From: Desulfovibrio sp.
GTDB taxonomy: Bacteria; Desulfobacterota; Desulfovibrionia; Desulfovibrionales; Desulfovibrionaceae
Direction: 5' to 3'
Assembly: GCA_022837365.1 (NCBI GenBank)
Contig: JALHHV010000076.1
Span: 1 to 7,854 of the forward strand
Length of the DNA stretch: 7,854 nucleotides
Shown piece by piece: positions 1 to 6,055 of the stretch. Below the pieces are notes generated by a model. It ran no database searches, had not been told where the DNA came from, and saw nothing but the letters and a program-made list of their open reading frames with translations. Made by a program: the position numbers and the translations under genes. Each line of letters opens with the position of its first letter. Within the stretch, counting starts at the first letter, position 1.

Positions 1-1088
1 GCCAGTTGCCCAAGGCCCGGCCAGTGCAGGGCCGCCGCGCCGCCCAGGGTGGCCATGTCCAGCACGGCCTGGGCCGGGGCGCAGGTGGGGTCCATGCAGC
101 GCAGTTTGTGCAGCATGGCGCAACTGGTCATTTCCGTGAACATGTTCAGGCTGTTGTTGCTGGCCGCGCCGTCGGTGCCGATGCCCACGGCAATGCCCCG
201 CGCCAGCATCTGCGGCACCGGGGCCGCGCCGGAGGCCAGCTTCATGTTGCTTTCCGGGTTGTGGGCCACCGCCGCCCCGGTGGAGGCCAGCAGGTCGATT
301 TCATCGTCCGTCAGGTCCACGGCGTGGGCCACGGTGGCGCGCGGGGTCAGCAGGCCGAGGCCGTGGCAGTACGGCACGGGCCGTTGGCCGAACATTTCCA
401 CGCATTGGGCGGTTTCGGTGGTGGTTTCCGCCAGGTGAATGTGCAGGGGCAGGTCCAGTTCTTCGGCCAGCGCCTGGCACCGTTGCAGCAGTTCGGGCGA
501 GGTGGTGTACACCGCGTGCGGGGTGACGCACTGGCGGATGCGCGGGTTGTGGCGCCAGCGTTCGTGCAGTTGGCGCACCAGGGCCAGGCCCGCGTCGGCG
601 TCGGGGTAGGCGGGCGAGGGAAAGCCGAAGATGCCCTCTCCGCCCAGGCAGCGCAGGCCCGCCGTGTCCACGGCGCGGTAGGTGGCGTCCTGGATCAGGT
701 ACATGTCATTGAAGGCCGTGGTGCCGGTGCGCAGCATTTCGGCGCAGCCCAGCAGCGCACCCGCTTCCACGATGTCGGGCGTGAGGTGCTTTTCCACGGG
801 AAAGATGTGCCGCGTCAGCCATTCCATCAGCGGCAGGTCGTCGGCCACGCCGCGCAGGAAGGTCATGGCCGCGTGGGTGTGCGCGTTGATCAGTCCGGGC
901 ATGACCAGCGCATCGCCCAGGTCCAGCACCCGCGCCGGGGCGTGGGCGGCGGACACGGCCTCGCGCGGGCCCACGGCCAGCACGAGGCCGTCGGCCACGG
1001 CCAGCGCCCCGTCCTCGACGACGGTGCGCATGGCGTCTTGTGTAACGATGCAGGCGGCCTGTATGAGGATGTCACAGGGGCGGGTCAT
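1..1088 (-). CDS. mtaD: 5-methylthioadenosine/S-adenosylhomocysteine deaminase, partial (C-terminus off the left edge)
   Basis: Read by hand on the minus strand: 362 whole codons from ATG 1088-1086 to the window edge, without a stop. The enzyme family hydrolytically deaminates 5'-methylthioadenosine and S-adenosylhomocysteine to inosine derivatives in the cytoplasm, a salvage step after S-adenosylmethionine use. Amidohydrolase metal and active-site signatures appear in order: NAHTHAAM with H70 and H72, HIHLAE with H218 and E221, AHAV with H255, HNPESNMKL at 276-284, and GTDGAASNN with D306. Spacing H218-E221 and the HNPxSN motif fit the MtaD/TrzA/AtzA chlorohydrolase group. Family members are usually about 430-450 residues, so roughly 70-90 C-terminal residues are missing. 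The start is fixed by a textbook ribosome site (AAGGAG, 5-base gap) and by the usual beta-sandwich N-terminus (residues 6-62). The neighbouring gene is divergent and abuts or overlaps this start. A guanine or other nucleobase-type deaminase is less likely; exact substrate is inferred. Confidence 0.9.
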   Translation of the reverse strand, partial: MTRPCDILIQAACIVTQDAMRTVVEDGALAVADGLVLAVGPREAVSAAHAPARVLDLGDALVMPGLINAHTHAAMTFLRGVADDLPLMEWLTRHIFPVEKHLTPDIVEAGALLGCAEMLRTGTTAFNDMYLIQDATYRAVDTAGLRCLGGEGIFGFPSPAYPDADAGLALVRQLHERWRHNPRIRQCVTPHAVYTTSPELLQRCQALAEELDLPLHIHLAETTTETAQCVEMFGQRPVPYCHGLGLLTPRATVAHAVDLTDDEIDLLASTGAAVAHNPESNMKLASGAAPVPQMLARGIAVGIGTDGAASNNSLNMFTEMTSCAMLHKLRCMDPTCAPAQAVLDMATLGGAAALHWPGLGQL

Positions 1089-1093
1089 GATGA

Positions 1094-1099
1094 CTCCTT
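1094..1099 (-). promoter_or_regulatory. Ribosome binding site of mtaD
   Basis: On the minus strand the sequence reads AAGGAG, then TCATC, then ATG. This perfect Shine-Dalgarno core with a 5-base gap decides the mtaD start. It lies within the first codons of the divergent hydrolase gene, so the same bases serve as ribosome site on one strand and coding sequence on the other. Confidence 0.8.
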
Positions 1100-1838
1100 G
1101 GGGGGTCTGCTGGTGCACGGGTTCACCGGTGCGCCCTTCGAGATGGAGCCGCTGGCCGGGCCGCTGCGGGATATCGGCTGCGTGGTGCGCAACATCCGCC
1201 TGCCGGGGCACGACACCTCGTTCGAGGACTTCCGGCGCACCGTGTTCGCCGACTGGGTGGCCCACGCGGAAGACGAATACCGCGCGCTGGAGCGCGAGGT
1301 GGACGCGGTGGTGCCCATCGGGCTTTCCATGGGCGGCACCATCGCCCTGCACCTGGCCCAGCTGTTCCGCCCTCTGGGCGTGGTGGCCCTGGCCGCGCCC
1401 GTGTACGTGTACCGCATCATTCCGTGGCGCATGAAGGACTGGCGGCTGCCGCTGGTGGGTCTGCTGCGCCACGTGCGGCCGGTGTGGCCCTCCGCCCCGC
1501 GCAGCGAGGCGGCGCGCGCCGTGGCCCCGTGGCGCGGCTACGAGGAGGCCACGGCCCTGCCGCAGTTGCACAGCCTCATCGTGGGCGCGGCCGGAGTACG
1601 CCGGGGGCTGGCCCGTGTCACGGCCCCGGTGCTGGTCATGCAGGCGCGGGGCGACGCCACGGTGCACTACTCCAACGCCCTGCACATCGCGGCCCATGTG
1701 GCCTCGCCCGACGTGACCCTGAAGCTGTTCGACATCAAGGACATGCGCGCCGGGCACCACGTCATCACGACGCATGTGGAATGCCGCGACCGGGTGAGCG
1801 GGGCGGTGCGCGACTTCGTGGGCGGACTTTTTTCTTGA
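1098..1838 (+). CDS. Alpha/beta hydrolase, carboxylesterase Est30-like (start uncertain, possible frameshift)
   Basis: A serine hydrolase of 246 residues counted from TTG 1098; probably a soluble esterase or lipase-like enzyme of unknown substrate. The oxyanion-hole motif LLVHGFTG is at residues 4-11, RLPGHDTS at 34-41, the nucleophile elbow GLSMGG at 75-80 (Ser77), an acid in ARGDATVHYSN (Asp186), and the catalytic histidine in AGHHVITT (His220 or His221). This order and spacing match the Bacillus Est30/monoglyceride-lipase-like group. The N-terminus is too short: relatives have about 10-20 residues before HGFTG. ATG 1087 and 1090, with AGGGG at 1076-1080 upstream, are in the +1-offset frame and give MMTPWG. 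A one-base slip in the G6 run at 1100-1105 would join them as MMTPWGGLLVHGFTG, a very natural start. TTG 1098 has no ribosome site; GTG 1113 or ATG 1144 would cut the motif. The core is certain, the start is not. The gene is divergent from mtaD and 365 bases before the glutamate synthase operon. Confidence 0.8.
   Translation: MGGLLVHGFTGAPFEMEPLAGPLRDIGCVVRNIRLPGHDTSFEDFRRTVFADWVAHAEDEYRALEREVDAVVPIGLSMGGTIALHLAQLFRPLGVVALAAPVYVYRIIPWRMKDWRLPLVGLLRHVRPVWPSAPRSEAARAVAPWRGYEEATALPQLHSLIVGAAGVRRGLARVTAPVLVMQARGDATVHYSNALHIAAHVASPDVTLKLFDIKDMRAGHHVITTHVECRDRVSGAVRDFVGGLFS
1100..1105 (+). other. G6 homopolymer at the suspected frameshift near the hydrolase start
   Basis: Six consecutive G follow CCTT. 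Upstream, the frame starting at ATG 1087/1090 is open through the run but then leads into a protein without hydrolase motifs. Downstream, the hydrolase is in the other frame. One extra G, or a -1 ribosomal slip here, would fuse the two into a normal N-terminus. It could be a sequencing error, a true mutation, a phase-variable tract, or irrelevant if TTG 1098 is the start. Confidence 0.4.
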
Positions 1839-1969
1839 TACAAAAATGTTATTTTTTGCGATTCTGGACGGTTTTTCCAAAAATCATAATTTCACAAGCT
1901 AATATTCCGCAACAATTACACAGTTTCAGCTGGTCAAGTAATCAGTATTGATCCCTGAAGATGCCGGGA

Positions 1970-1996
1970 TTGACGATTTTGAACGGAATCGTTAAT
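1970..1996 (+). promoter_or_regulatory. Weak sigma70-like promoter candidate for the glutamate synthase operon
   Basis: TTGACG at 1970-1975 matches the -35 consensus in five of six bases. GTTAAT at 1991-1996 matches the -10 consensus in four of six, but the 15-base gap is short. An alternative -10, CATAAT at 1885-1890 in the AT-rich part, is a better hexamer (five of six) but has no convincing -35 partner. Start of transcription near 2003 would give a leader of about 200 bases. Confidence 0.25.
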
Positions 1997-2146
1997 TCTC
2001 GGTCATGCCGGACGCTCCGGGGGGATCGCGCTGCCGCGTTCCTCGCCTCCCGCCGCCCCATGTTGTCAGGTCCTGTCTGTCCCGCCTTCCGCCTTGTTGC
2101 CGGGCACACCGGACACGCACGCGGAAACGTGGTATGCAGAGGGGGA

Positions 2147-2173
2147 GCCGGACCACCGTTCCCGGCAGTTTTT
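2147..2173 (+). terminator. Terminator-like hairpin in the leader, possible attenuator
   Basis: GCCGG (2147-2151) and CCGGC (2162-2166) form a 5-base-pair stem with a 10-base loop, followed by AG and T5 (2169-2173). It sits 30 bases before the GTG start of the FMN subunit. The stem is short for an intrinsic terminator. The 3' arm can instead pair upstream: TGCCGGG at 2098-2104 is fully complementary to CCCGGCA at 2161-2167, which would break the hairpin. That arrangement resembles an attenuator, but in such GC-rich DNA it could be chance. Confidence 0.3.
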
Positions 2174-2191
2174 CCACAGGTTCGCCAAGCC

Positions 2192-2195
2192 GAGG
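2192..2195 (+). promoter_or_regulatory. Ribosome binding site of gltB2
   Basis: GAGG lies 8 bases before GTG 2204 and supports that codon as the start over GTG 2210 and over the far upstream ATG 1961. The resulting N-terminus MHVKPIS lies just before the first ferredoxin cysteine motif. Confidence 0.5.
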
Positions 2196-2203
2196 TTACC
2201 AGC

Positions 2204-3727
2204 GTGCATGTGAAGCCCATCAGCCAGCATTTCAACGACTTCGTCATCGAGCGCGAGCGCGCCCGGTGTATCAACTGTGAGGTCTGCGTGCGCCAGTGTT
2301 CGTACGAGGCCCACTTCTGGGACGAGGCCAGACAGTTCGTGGTGCACGACAGCGCCCGTTGCGTGGGCTGCCACCGCTGCGCGGCCATGTGCCCCACCAG
2401 TTGCCTGACCATCCGCAAGAAGCCGTCGGACTTCCGCGACAACGCCCTGTGGACGTCCACGTACATCAAGCACATCTTCAAGCAGGCCGACACCGGCGGG
2501 GTGCTGCTGTCCGGCATGGGCAATCCGCAGCCCAAGCCCATCTACTGGGACAACATGCTGCTGGACGCCAGCCAGGTGACCAACCCCTCCATCGACCCGC
2601 TGCGCGAGCCCATGGAACTGCGCACCTTCCTGGGGGCCAAACCCGACGCCGTGGACTTCGTCCACACCCCCGAAGGCCCCCGCCTGAAGCAGCCCCTGCC
2701 GCCGCAACTGCAACTGGAATATCCCATCATGTTCGCGGCCATGTCGTTCGGGGCCATCAACTTCAACCTGCACGTGGCCATGGCCCGCGCCGCCACCGAA
2801 CTGGGCATCTGCTACAACACCGGCGAAGGGGGCCTGCACCCCGACCTGTACCAGTACGGGGCCAACACCATCGTGCAGGTGGCCTCGGGCCGGTTCGGCG
2901 TGCACAAGGATTACCTGAACGCCGGGGCCGCCGTGGAAATCAAGGTGGGACAGGGGGCCAAGCCGGGCATCGGCGGGCACCTGCCGGGCGAGAAGATCGA
3001 CGAGGAAGTCTCGCGCACCCGCATGGTGCCGAAGGGCTCCGACGCCATCTCTCCCGCGCCGCACCACGACATCTACTCCATCGAAGACCTGCTCCAGCTC
3101 ATCTATGCCATCAAGGAATCCACCCGCTACCGCGTGCCCGTGGCCGTGAAGATCGCCGCCGTGCACAACGCCCCGGCCATCGCGTCCGGCATCGTGCGCG
3201 CCGGGGCGGACATGGTGGTCATCGACGGCTTCCGGGGCGGCACCGGCGCGGCCCCCACCATGATCCGCGACAACGTGGGCATTCCCATCGAACTGGCCCT
3301 GGCCTCGGTGGACAACCGCCTGCGCGACGAAGGCATCCGCAACCACGCCTCGCTGGTGGTGGCCGGGGGCGTGCGGTGCAGCGCCGACGTGGTCAAGGCC
3401 ATCGCCCTTGGGGCCGACGCCGTGTACATCGGCACCGCCGCGTTGGTGGCCGTGGGCTGCACCCTGTGCGGCCGCTGCTACACCGGCAAGTGCCCGTGGG
3501 GCATCGCCACCAACGCCGCGCAGTTGAAAAAGCGCCAGAACCCGGACGTGGCCGCGCAGCGCATGGCCAACCTGGTCCGGGCCTGGGGCCACGAGATCCA
3601 GGAAATGCTGGGCGGCATGGGGTTGAACTCCATCGAAAGCCTGCGCGGCAACCGCGACAAGCTGCGCGGCGTGGGGATGAATGAAGTGGAGCTCAGCGTC
3701 CTCGGCATCAAGCACGCCGGACTGTAG
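2204..3727 (+). CDS. gltB2: Archaeal-type glutamate synthase, FMN/iron-sulfur synthase subunit (GltB2)
   Basis: A 507-residue protein, the usual size for stand-alone archaeal-type GltB. It catalyses reductive amination: 2-oxoglutarate plus ammonia (from glutamine) plus two electrons gives glutamate on FMN in a TIM barrel. The N-terminal domain (about 20-72) holds two CxxCxxCxxxC motifs, C22-C25-C28-C32 and C53-C56-C59-C63, a 2[4Fe-4S] ferredoxin module that should bring electrons to the core. The synthase domain (about 165-475) shows YNTGEGGLHPDL at 204-215, KVGQGAKPGIGGHLPG at 247-262, and DGFRGGTGAAPT at 341-352. The cluster motif at 419-430 is GCTLCGRCYTGKC: C419, C425 and C430 fit the C-x5-C-x4-C [3Fe-4S] pattern of GOGAT, with an added C422. 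It is first in the operon; an 89-base gap with a hairpin separates it from the amidotransferase gene. GTG 2204 is chosen by the GAGG site and by family length. ATG 1961 would add 81 unsupported residues. Confidence 0.93.
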   Translation: MHVKPISQHFNDFVIERERARCINCEVCVRQCSYEAHFWDEARQFVVHDSARCVGCHRCAAMCPTSCLTIRKKPSDFRDNALWTSTYIKHIFKQADTGGVLLSGMGNPQPKPIYWDNMLLDASQVTNPSIDPLREPMELRTFLGAKPDAVDFVHTPEGPRLKQPLPPQLQLEYPIMFAAMSFGAINFNLHVAMARAATELGICYNTGEGGLHPDLYQYGANTIVQVASGRFGVHKDYLNAGAAVEIKVGQGAKPGIGGHLPGEKIDEEVSRTRMVPKGSDAISPAPHHDIYSIEDLLQLIYAIKESTRYRVPVAVKIAAVHNAPAIASGIVRAGADMVVIDGFRGGTGAAPTMIRDNVGIPIELALASVDNRLRDEGIRNHASLVVAGGVRCSADVVKAIALGADAVYIGTAALVAVGCTLCGRCYTGKCPWGIATNAAQLKKRQNPDVAAQRMANLVRAWGHEIQEMLGGMGLNSIESLRGNRDKLRGVGMNEVELSVLGIKHAGL

Positions 3728-3781
3728 CCCGCCGGGGTTGTGTCGGGTGCGGCGAGACAAAGAGTTAAAGAAGAACTTGAA

Positions 3782-3800
3782 GTCGGTGAGGCCCACTGAC
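3782..3800 (+). other. Stem-loop in the gap between gltB2 and gltB1
   Basis: GTCGGTG (3782-3788) pairs with CACTGAC (3794-3800) through seven base pairs, one of them G-U in RNA, around the 5-base loop AGGCC. There is no T tract, so it is not an intrinsic terminator. It ends 5 bases before the GGAG ribosome site (3806-3809) of the next gene. It may affect mRNA processing, stability or translation of gltB1; function is inferred only. Confidence 0.4.
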
Positions 3801-3816
3801 ACCACGGAGAGAGGCC

Positions 3817-4926
3817 ATGCAGGCTCCACGCGATTTCTGGCATTTCGAGAAGGACATTTCCGGCTGCGGCGTGTTCGGCGTCATCGACCGGGCGCGGCGG
3901 CTCATTCCCGGGTCCGAGCCCATCGCGGCCATGTGCACCATGCACGACCGGGGCAACGGCCTGGGCGGCGGCTTCGCGGCCTACGGCATCTACCCGGACC
4001 GGGCGGACTGGTACGCCTTCCACCTGATGTGCGACGACCGCGACGCCCTGGAACGGGCGGAGTCCGTCATCACGCAGTTCCACGACGTGCGCCATTCCGA
4101 GCCCATTCCCACCCGCAAGGTGGCCAGCGTGAAGAACCCGCCGGTGGTCTGGCGCTTCTTCGTCACGCCCAAGGCCAACCGGCCCGCCTGGGCCACCGGC
4201 GACGAGGCCGACTACATGGTGGGCACGGTGATGCACATCAACACCAGGGTGCCCGGCGTGTTCGTGTTCTCCAGCGGCAAGGACATGGGCGCCTTCAAGG
4301 GCGTGGGCTTTCCCGAGGACATCGCCGACTTCTTCCGGTTGGACGAGTACCACGCCCACATGTGGACCGGGCACAACCGCTTTCCCACCAACACGCCTGG
4401 CTGGTGGGGCGGGGCGCACCCGTTCACCCTGCTGGACTGGGCCATCGTGCACAACGGCGAAATCTCGTCCTACGGCATCAACAAGCGCTACCTGTGCCAG
4501 CACGGCTACGAGTGTACCCTGATGACCGACACCGAGGTGGTGGCCTATCTCATCGACCTGCTGATCCGGAAGCACGGCCTGACCAAACGCGAGGCCAGCT
4601 GGGTGTTCGCGCCGCCGTTCTGGGACGAGGTGGACCGCATGCCCGAGGCGGAGCGCGAGGCGTTCAAGGCCCTGCGCATGGTCTACGGTCCGGCCCTGCT
4701 CAACGGCCCCTTCGCCATCCTGGTGACGGACTCCAAGGGCATGATGGGCCTCAACGACCGGGTCAAGCTGCGTCCGCTGGTGGTGGCCGAAAAGGGCGAC
4801 CGGGTGTTCATGTCCAGCGAGGAAAGCTCCATCCGCGAGGTCTGCCGCGACCTTGACCGGGTCTGGGCCCCCAAGGCGGGCCAGCCCGTGATCATCGACT
4901 ACCTGCCGCAGGGGGGTGCCGAATGA
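3817..4926 (+). CDS. gltB1: Glutamate synthase amidotransferase subunit, class II glutaminase (GltB1)
   Basis: A 369-residue Ntn-type glutamine amidotransferase that hydrolyses glutamine to glutamate and ammonia for the FMN subunit. The nucleophile is most likely Cys17 in GCGVFG (16-21), which implies removal of a 16-residue propeptide to expose the cysteine as N-terminus, as in other class II enzymes. Further class II hallmarks are TGHNRFPTNT at 184-193 (Arg188), GGAHPF at 198-203, HNGEISSYG at 212-220 (Asn213, Gly214), and TDTEVVAYLIDLL at 237-249 (Asp238). The C-terminal part has LRPLVVAE (318-325) and SSEESSIREV (333-342), as in the glutaminase domain of GOGAT and PurF/GlmS relatives. ATG 3817 is preceded by GGAG at a 7-base gap. 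The stop overlaps the start of gltB3 by ATGA, so the two are probably translationally coupled. PurF or GlmS are unlikely: no phosphoribosyltransferase or isomerase domain, and GOGAT genes flank it on both sides. Confidence 0.92.
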   Translation: MQAPRDFWHFEKDISGCGVFGVIDRARRLIPGSEPIAAMCTMHDRGNGLGGGFAAYGIYPDRADWYAFHLMCDDRDALERAESVITQFHDVRHSEPIPTRKVASVKNPPVVWRFFVTPKANRPAWATGDEADYMVGTVMHINTRVPGVFVFSSGKDMGAFKGVGFPEDIADFFRLDEYHAHMWTGHNRFPTNTPGWWGGAHPFTLLDWAIVHNGEISSYGINKRYLCQHGYECTLMTDTEVVAYLIDLLIRKHGLTKREASWVFAPPFWDEVDRMPEAEREAFKALRMVYGPALLNGPFAILVTDSKGMMGLNDRVKLRPLVVAEKGDRVFMSSEESSIREVCRDLDRVWAPKAGQPVIIDYLPQGGAE

Positions 4927-5786
4927 GCGCCGACGTGATGTGTGACGACAAGGGCTTCTGCGTGCAGCGCGAGGGAGAGCGGTGCGTCATCGACGCCACC
5001 GGGGTGTACTACCGCCAGCTCAACGAGCGGATTCGGGCGGCGCTGGAGCACGGCGTCACCGACATCGAGATCGTGCAGGTGCGCGGGCAGCGCTACATCG
5101 CCACCGCCGTGGAGGGCGACGTGCGCTTCACCGTGCGCGGCGTGCCGGGGCAGGACCTGGGCGCGTTCATGCGCGGGCCCACCATCCACGTGCACGGCAA
5201 CGCGCAGGACGGCGTGGGCAACACCATGGACGGCGGGCGCATCGTCATCCACGGCATGGCGGGCGACGTGCTGGGCTACGCCATGCGCGACGGGCGCATC
5301 CTGGTGCGCGGCGACGTGGGCTACCGCGTGGGTATCCATATGAAAGCCTACATGGACCGCGTGCCGGTCATCGTGGCGGGCGGCAAGGCGGGCGACTTTC
5401 TGGGCGAGTACATGGCGGGCGGGGCCATCATCCTGCTGGGCATGCATTCCGGCATGCCCGATGCGCCCATCACCGGGCGCAACCTGGGCACGGGGATGCA
5501 CGGCGGGGTCATCTACCTGCGCGGCAGGGTGCCCGAGCACCAGCTTGGGCCGGGCCTTGCCATGGAGCCGGTGGACGACGCGGACAGGGAATTCCTGCGC
5601 GCTCATGTGGCGGATTTCGCCGCGGAGTTTGCGGGTGAATTCGGGGGCGTGTCCGGGGCCGACGGCGCGCCGGGCGGCCCCGCCGACGCCGGTGCGCTGG
5701 CCGAAGCCATCCTGTCCGGGCCGTTCGTGAAGATCCGCCCCTTTTCGCACCGCCCGTACGGCAACATGTACGTGGGGACGAATTAG
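4923..5786 (+). CDS. gltB3: Glutamate synthase GXGXG (beta-helix) domain subunit (GltB3)
   Basis: A 287-residue protein equivalent to the C-terminal GXGXG domain of large GOGAT subunits. The domain is a right-handed beta-helix with a structural role, packing between the glutaminase and synthase parts; it has no known catalytic residues. Regularly spaced glycine motifs run from about residue 72 to 202: GVPGQDLGAFM, HGNAQDGVGNTM, HGMAGDVLGYAM, RGDVGYRVGIHM, GGKAGDFLGEYM, GRNLGTGMHGG. This is a clear repeat of roughly 18-20 residues per turn. The C-terminus PFVKIRPFSHRPYGNMYV (267-284) fits the tail of stand-alone GltB3 proteins. A Gly/Ala-rich linker at 238-260 looks flexible. The N-terminus carries three cysteines (7, 13, 21), which I cannot assign. 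The ATG overlaps the upstream stop by four bases. It is the last gene of the operon, followed by a strong hairpin. A formylmethanofuran dehydrogenase subunit C shares the fold but not the neighbours. Confidence 0.9.
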   Translation: MSADVMCDDKGFCVQREGERCVIDATGVYYRQLNERIRAALEHGVTDIEIVQVRGQRYIATAVEGDVRFTVRGVPGQDLGAFMRGPTIHVHGNAQDGVGNTMDGGRIVIHGMAGDVLGYAMRDGRILVRGDVGYRVGIHMKAYMDRVPVIVAGGKAGDFLGEYMAGGAIILLGMHSGMPDAPITGRNLGTGMHGGVIYLRGRVPEHQLGPGLAMEPVDDADREFLRAHVADFAAEFAGEFGGVSGADGAPGGPADAGALAEAILSGPFVKIRPFSHRPYGNMYVGTN

Positions 5787-5839
5787 TCACCGTGATCCGG
5801 CCATTCCGGCACACGACGGACATCTTGCACCGTCAGGAT

Positions 5840-5876
5840 GGGCTCCGGCACGACCGCGCGCCGGAGCCCTTGCGTT
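5840..5876 (+). terminator. Intrinsic terminator after the glutamate synthase operon
   Basis: GGGCTCCGGC (5840-5849) and GCCGGAGCCC (5860-5869) form a perfect 10-base-pair stem with a 10-base loop, 53 bases after the gltB3 stop. The following TTGCGTT is only a weak T tract. It likely ends the operon transcript and isolates it from the antiporter gene. Confidence 0.65.
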
Positions 5877-5878
5877 CC

Positions 5879-5908
5879 CGTGTCCTGTCGTGTCCTGCCG
5901 TGCCCGGC
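5879..5908 (+). repeat. Three 10-base tandem repeat units
   Basis: CGTGTCCTGT, CGTGTCCTGC and CGTGCCCGGC follow one another directly; the first two differ at one base, and the third differs from the second at two. It lies between the operon terminator and the antiporter promoter. It may be a small slippage product or part of an operator; nothing more can be read from it. Confidence 0.5.
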
Positions 5909-5952
5909 CGTTCCACCAGCCCCCGGCAGGGCGCGCCATCCGCGTTCCAACC

Positions 5953-5981
5953 TTGCCACGCGCCGGTTGAATGTGCATACT
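5953..5981 (+). promoter_or_regulatory. Sigma70-like promoter of the antiporter gene
   Basis: TTGCCA (5953-5958, five of six to the -35 consensus) and CATACT (5976-5981, four of six to the -10 consensus) are separated by exactly 17 bases. Transcription would start near 5988, leaving a leader of about 68 bases before ATG 6056. Position between a terminator and a gene start supports it. Confidence 0.5.
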
Positions 5982-6055
5982 AGCCCATTGGTCCGCAGTC
6001 ATTTCCCTTCGGTGCCGCCCCGTGCGCCGCGCCTTCACCCCGACGAGAGTTCTTC

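Larger units (their letters stand above)
1839..2203 (+). other. 365-base non-coding region before the glutamate synthase operon
   Basis: No gene is supported here. About 1839-2000 is strikingly AT-rich compared with the GC-rich genes around it, with T and A runs such as T6 at 1852-1857; this is typical of a promoter or regulatory region. About 2001-2203 returns to high GC and holds several small inverted repeats, including CCGGA-cgc-TCCGG at 2008-2020 and the terminator-like hairpin listed separately. The frame of the downstream gene is open back to ATG 1961, but the 81 extra residues show no domain-like pattern, so I treat it as leader. No terminator with a clear stem and T tract was seen just after the hydrolase stop. 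Confidence 0.6.

Noticed and set aside
6..1097. Long plus-strand open frame leading into the hydrolase gene
   Set aside because: It is antisense to mtaD, whose minus-strand translation has all family motifs; the plus translation is His/Gly/Gln/Ala-rich low complexity typical of a shadow frame.
1864..1885. TGGA-cggtttt-TCCA hairpin after the hydrolase as a terminator
   Set aside because: Only four base pairs and followed by A rather than T on the plus strand.
1891..1897. TTCACAA, resembling half of a Rex repressor site
   Set aside because: The matching TTGTGAA half at the right spacing is absent, so one seven-base half-site is not enough.
1961..2203. N-terminal extension of the glutamate synthase FMN subunit from ATG 1961
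   Set aside because: Residues look random, no ribosome site was seen, the stretch covers the leader hairpins, and GTG 2204 gives the normal family length.
2066..3829. A 587-residue minus-strand open frame opposite gltB2
   Set aside because: His/Gly/Val-rich composition without domains, caused by third-position GC bias of the real gene on the other strand.
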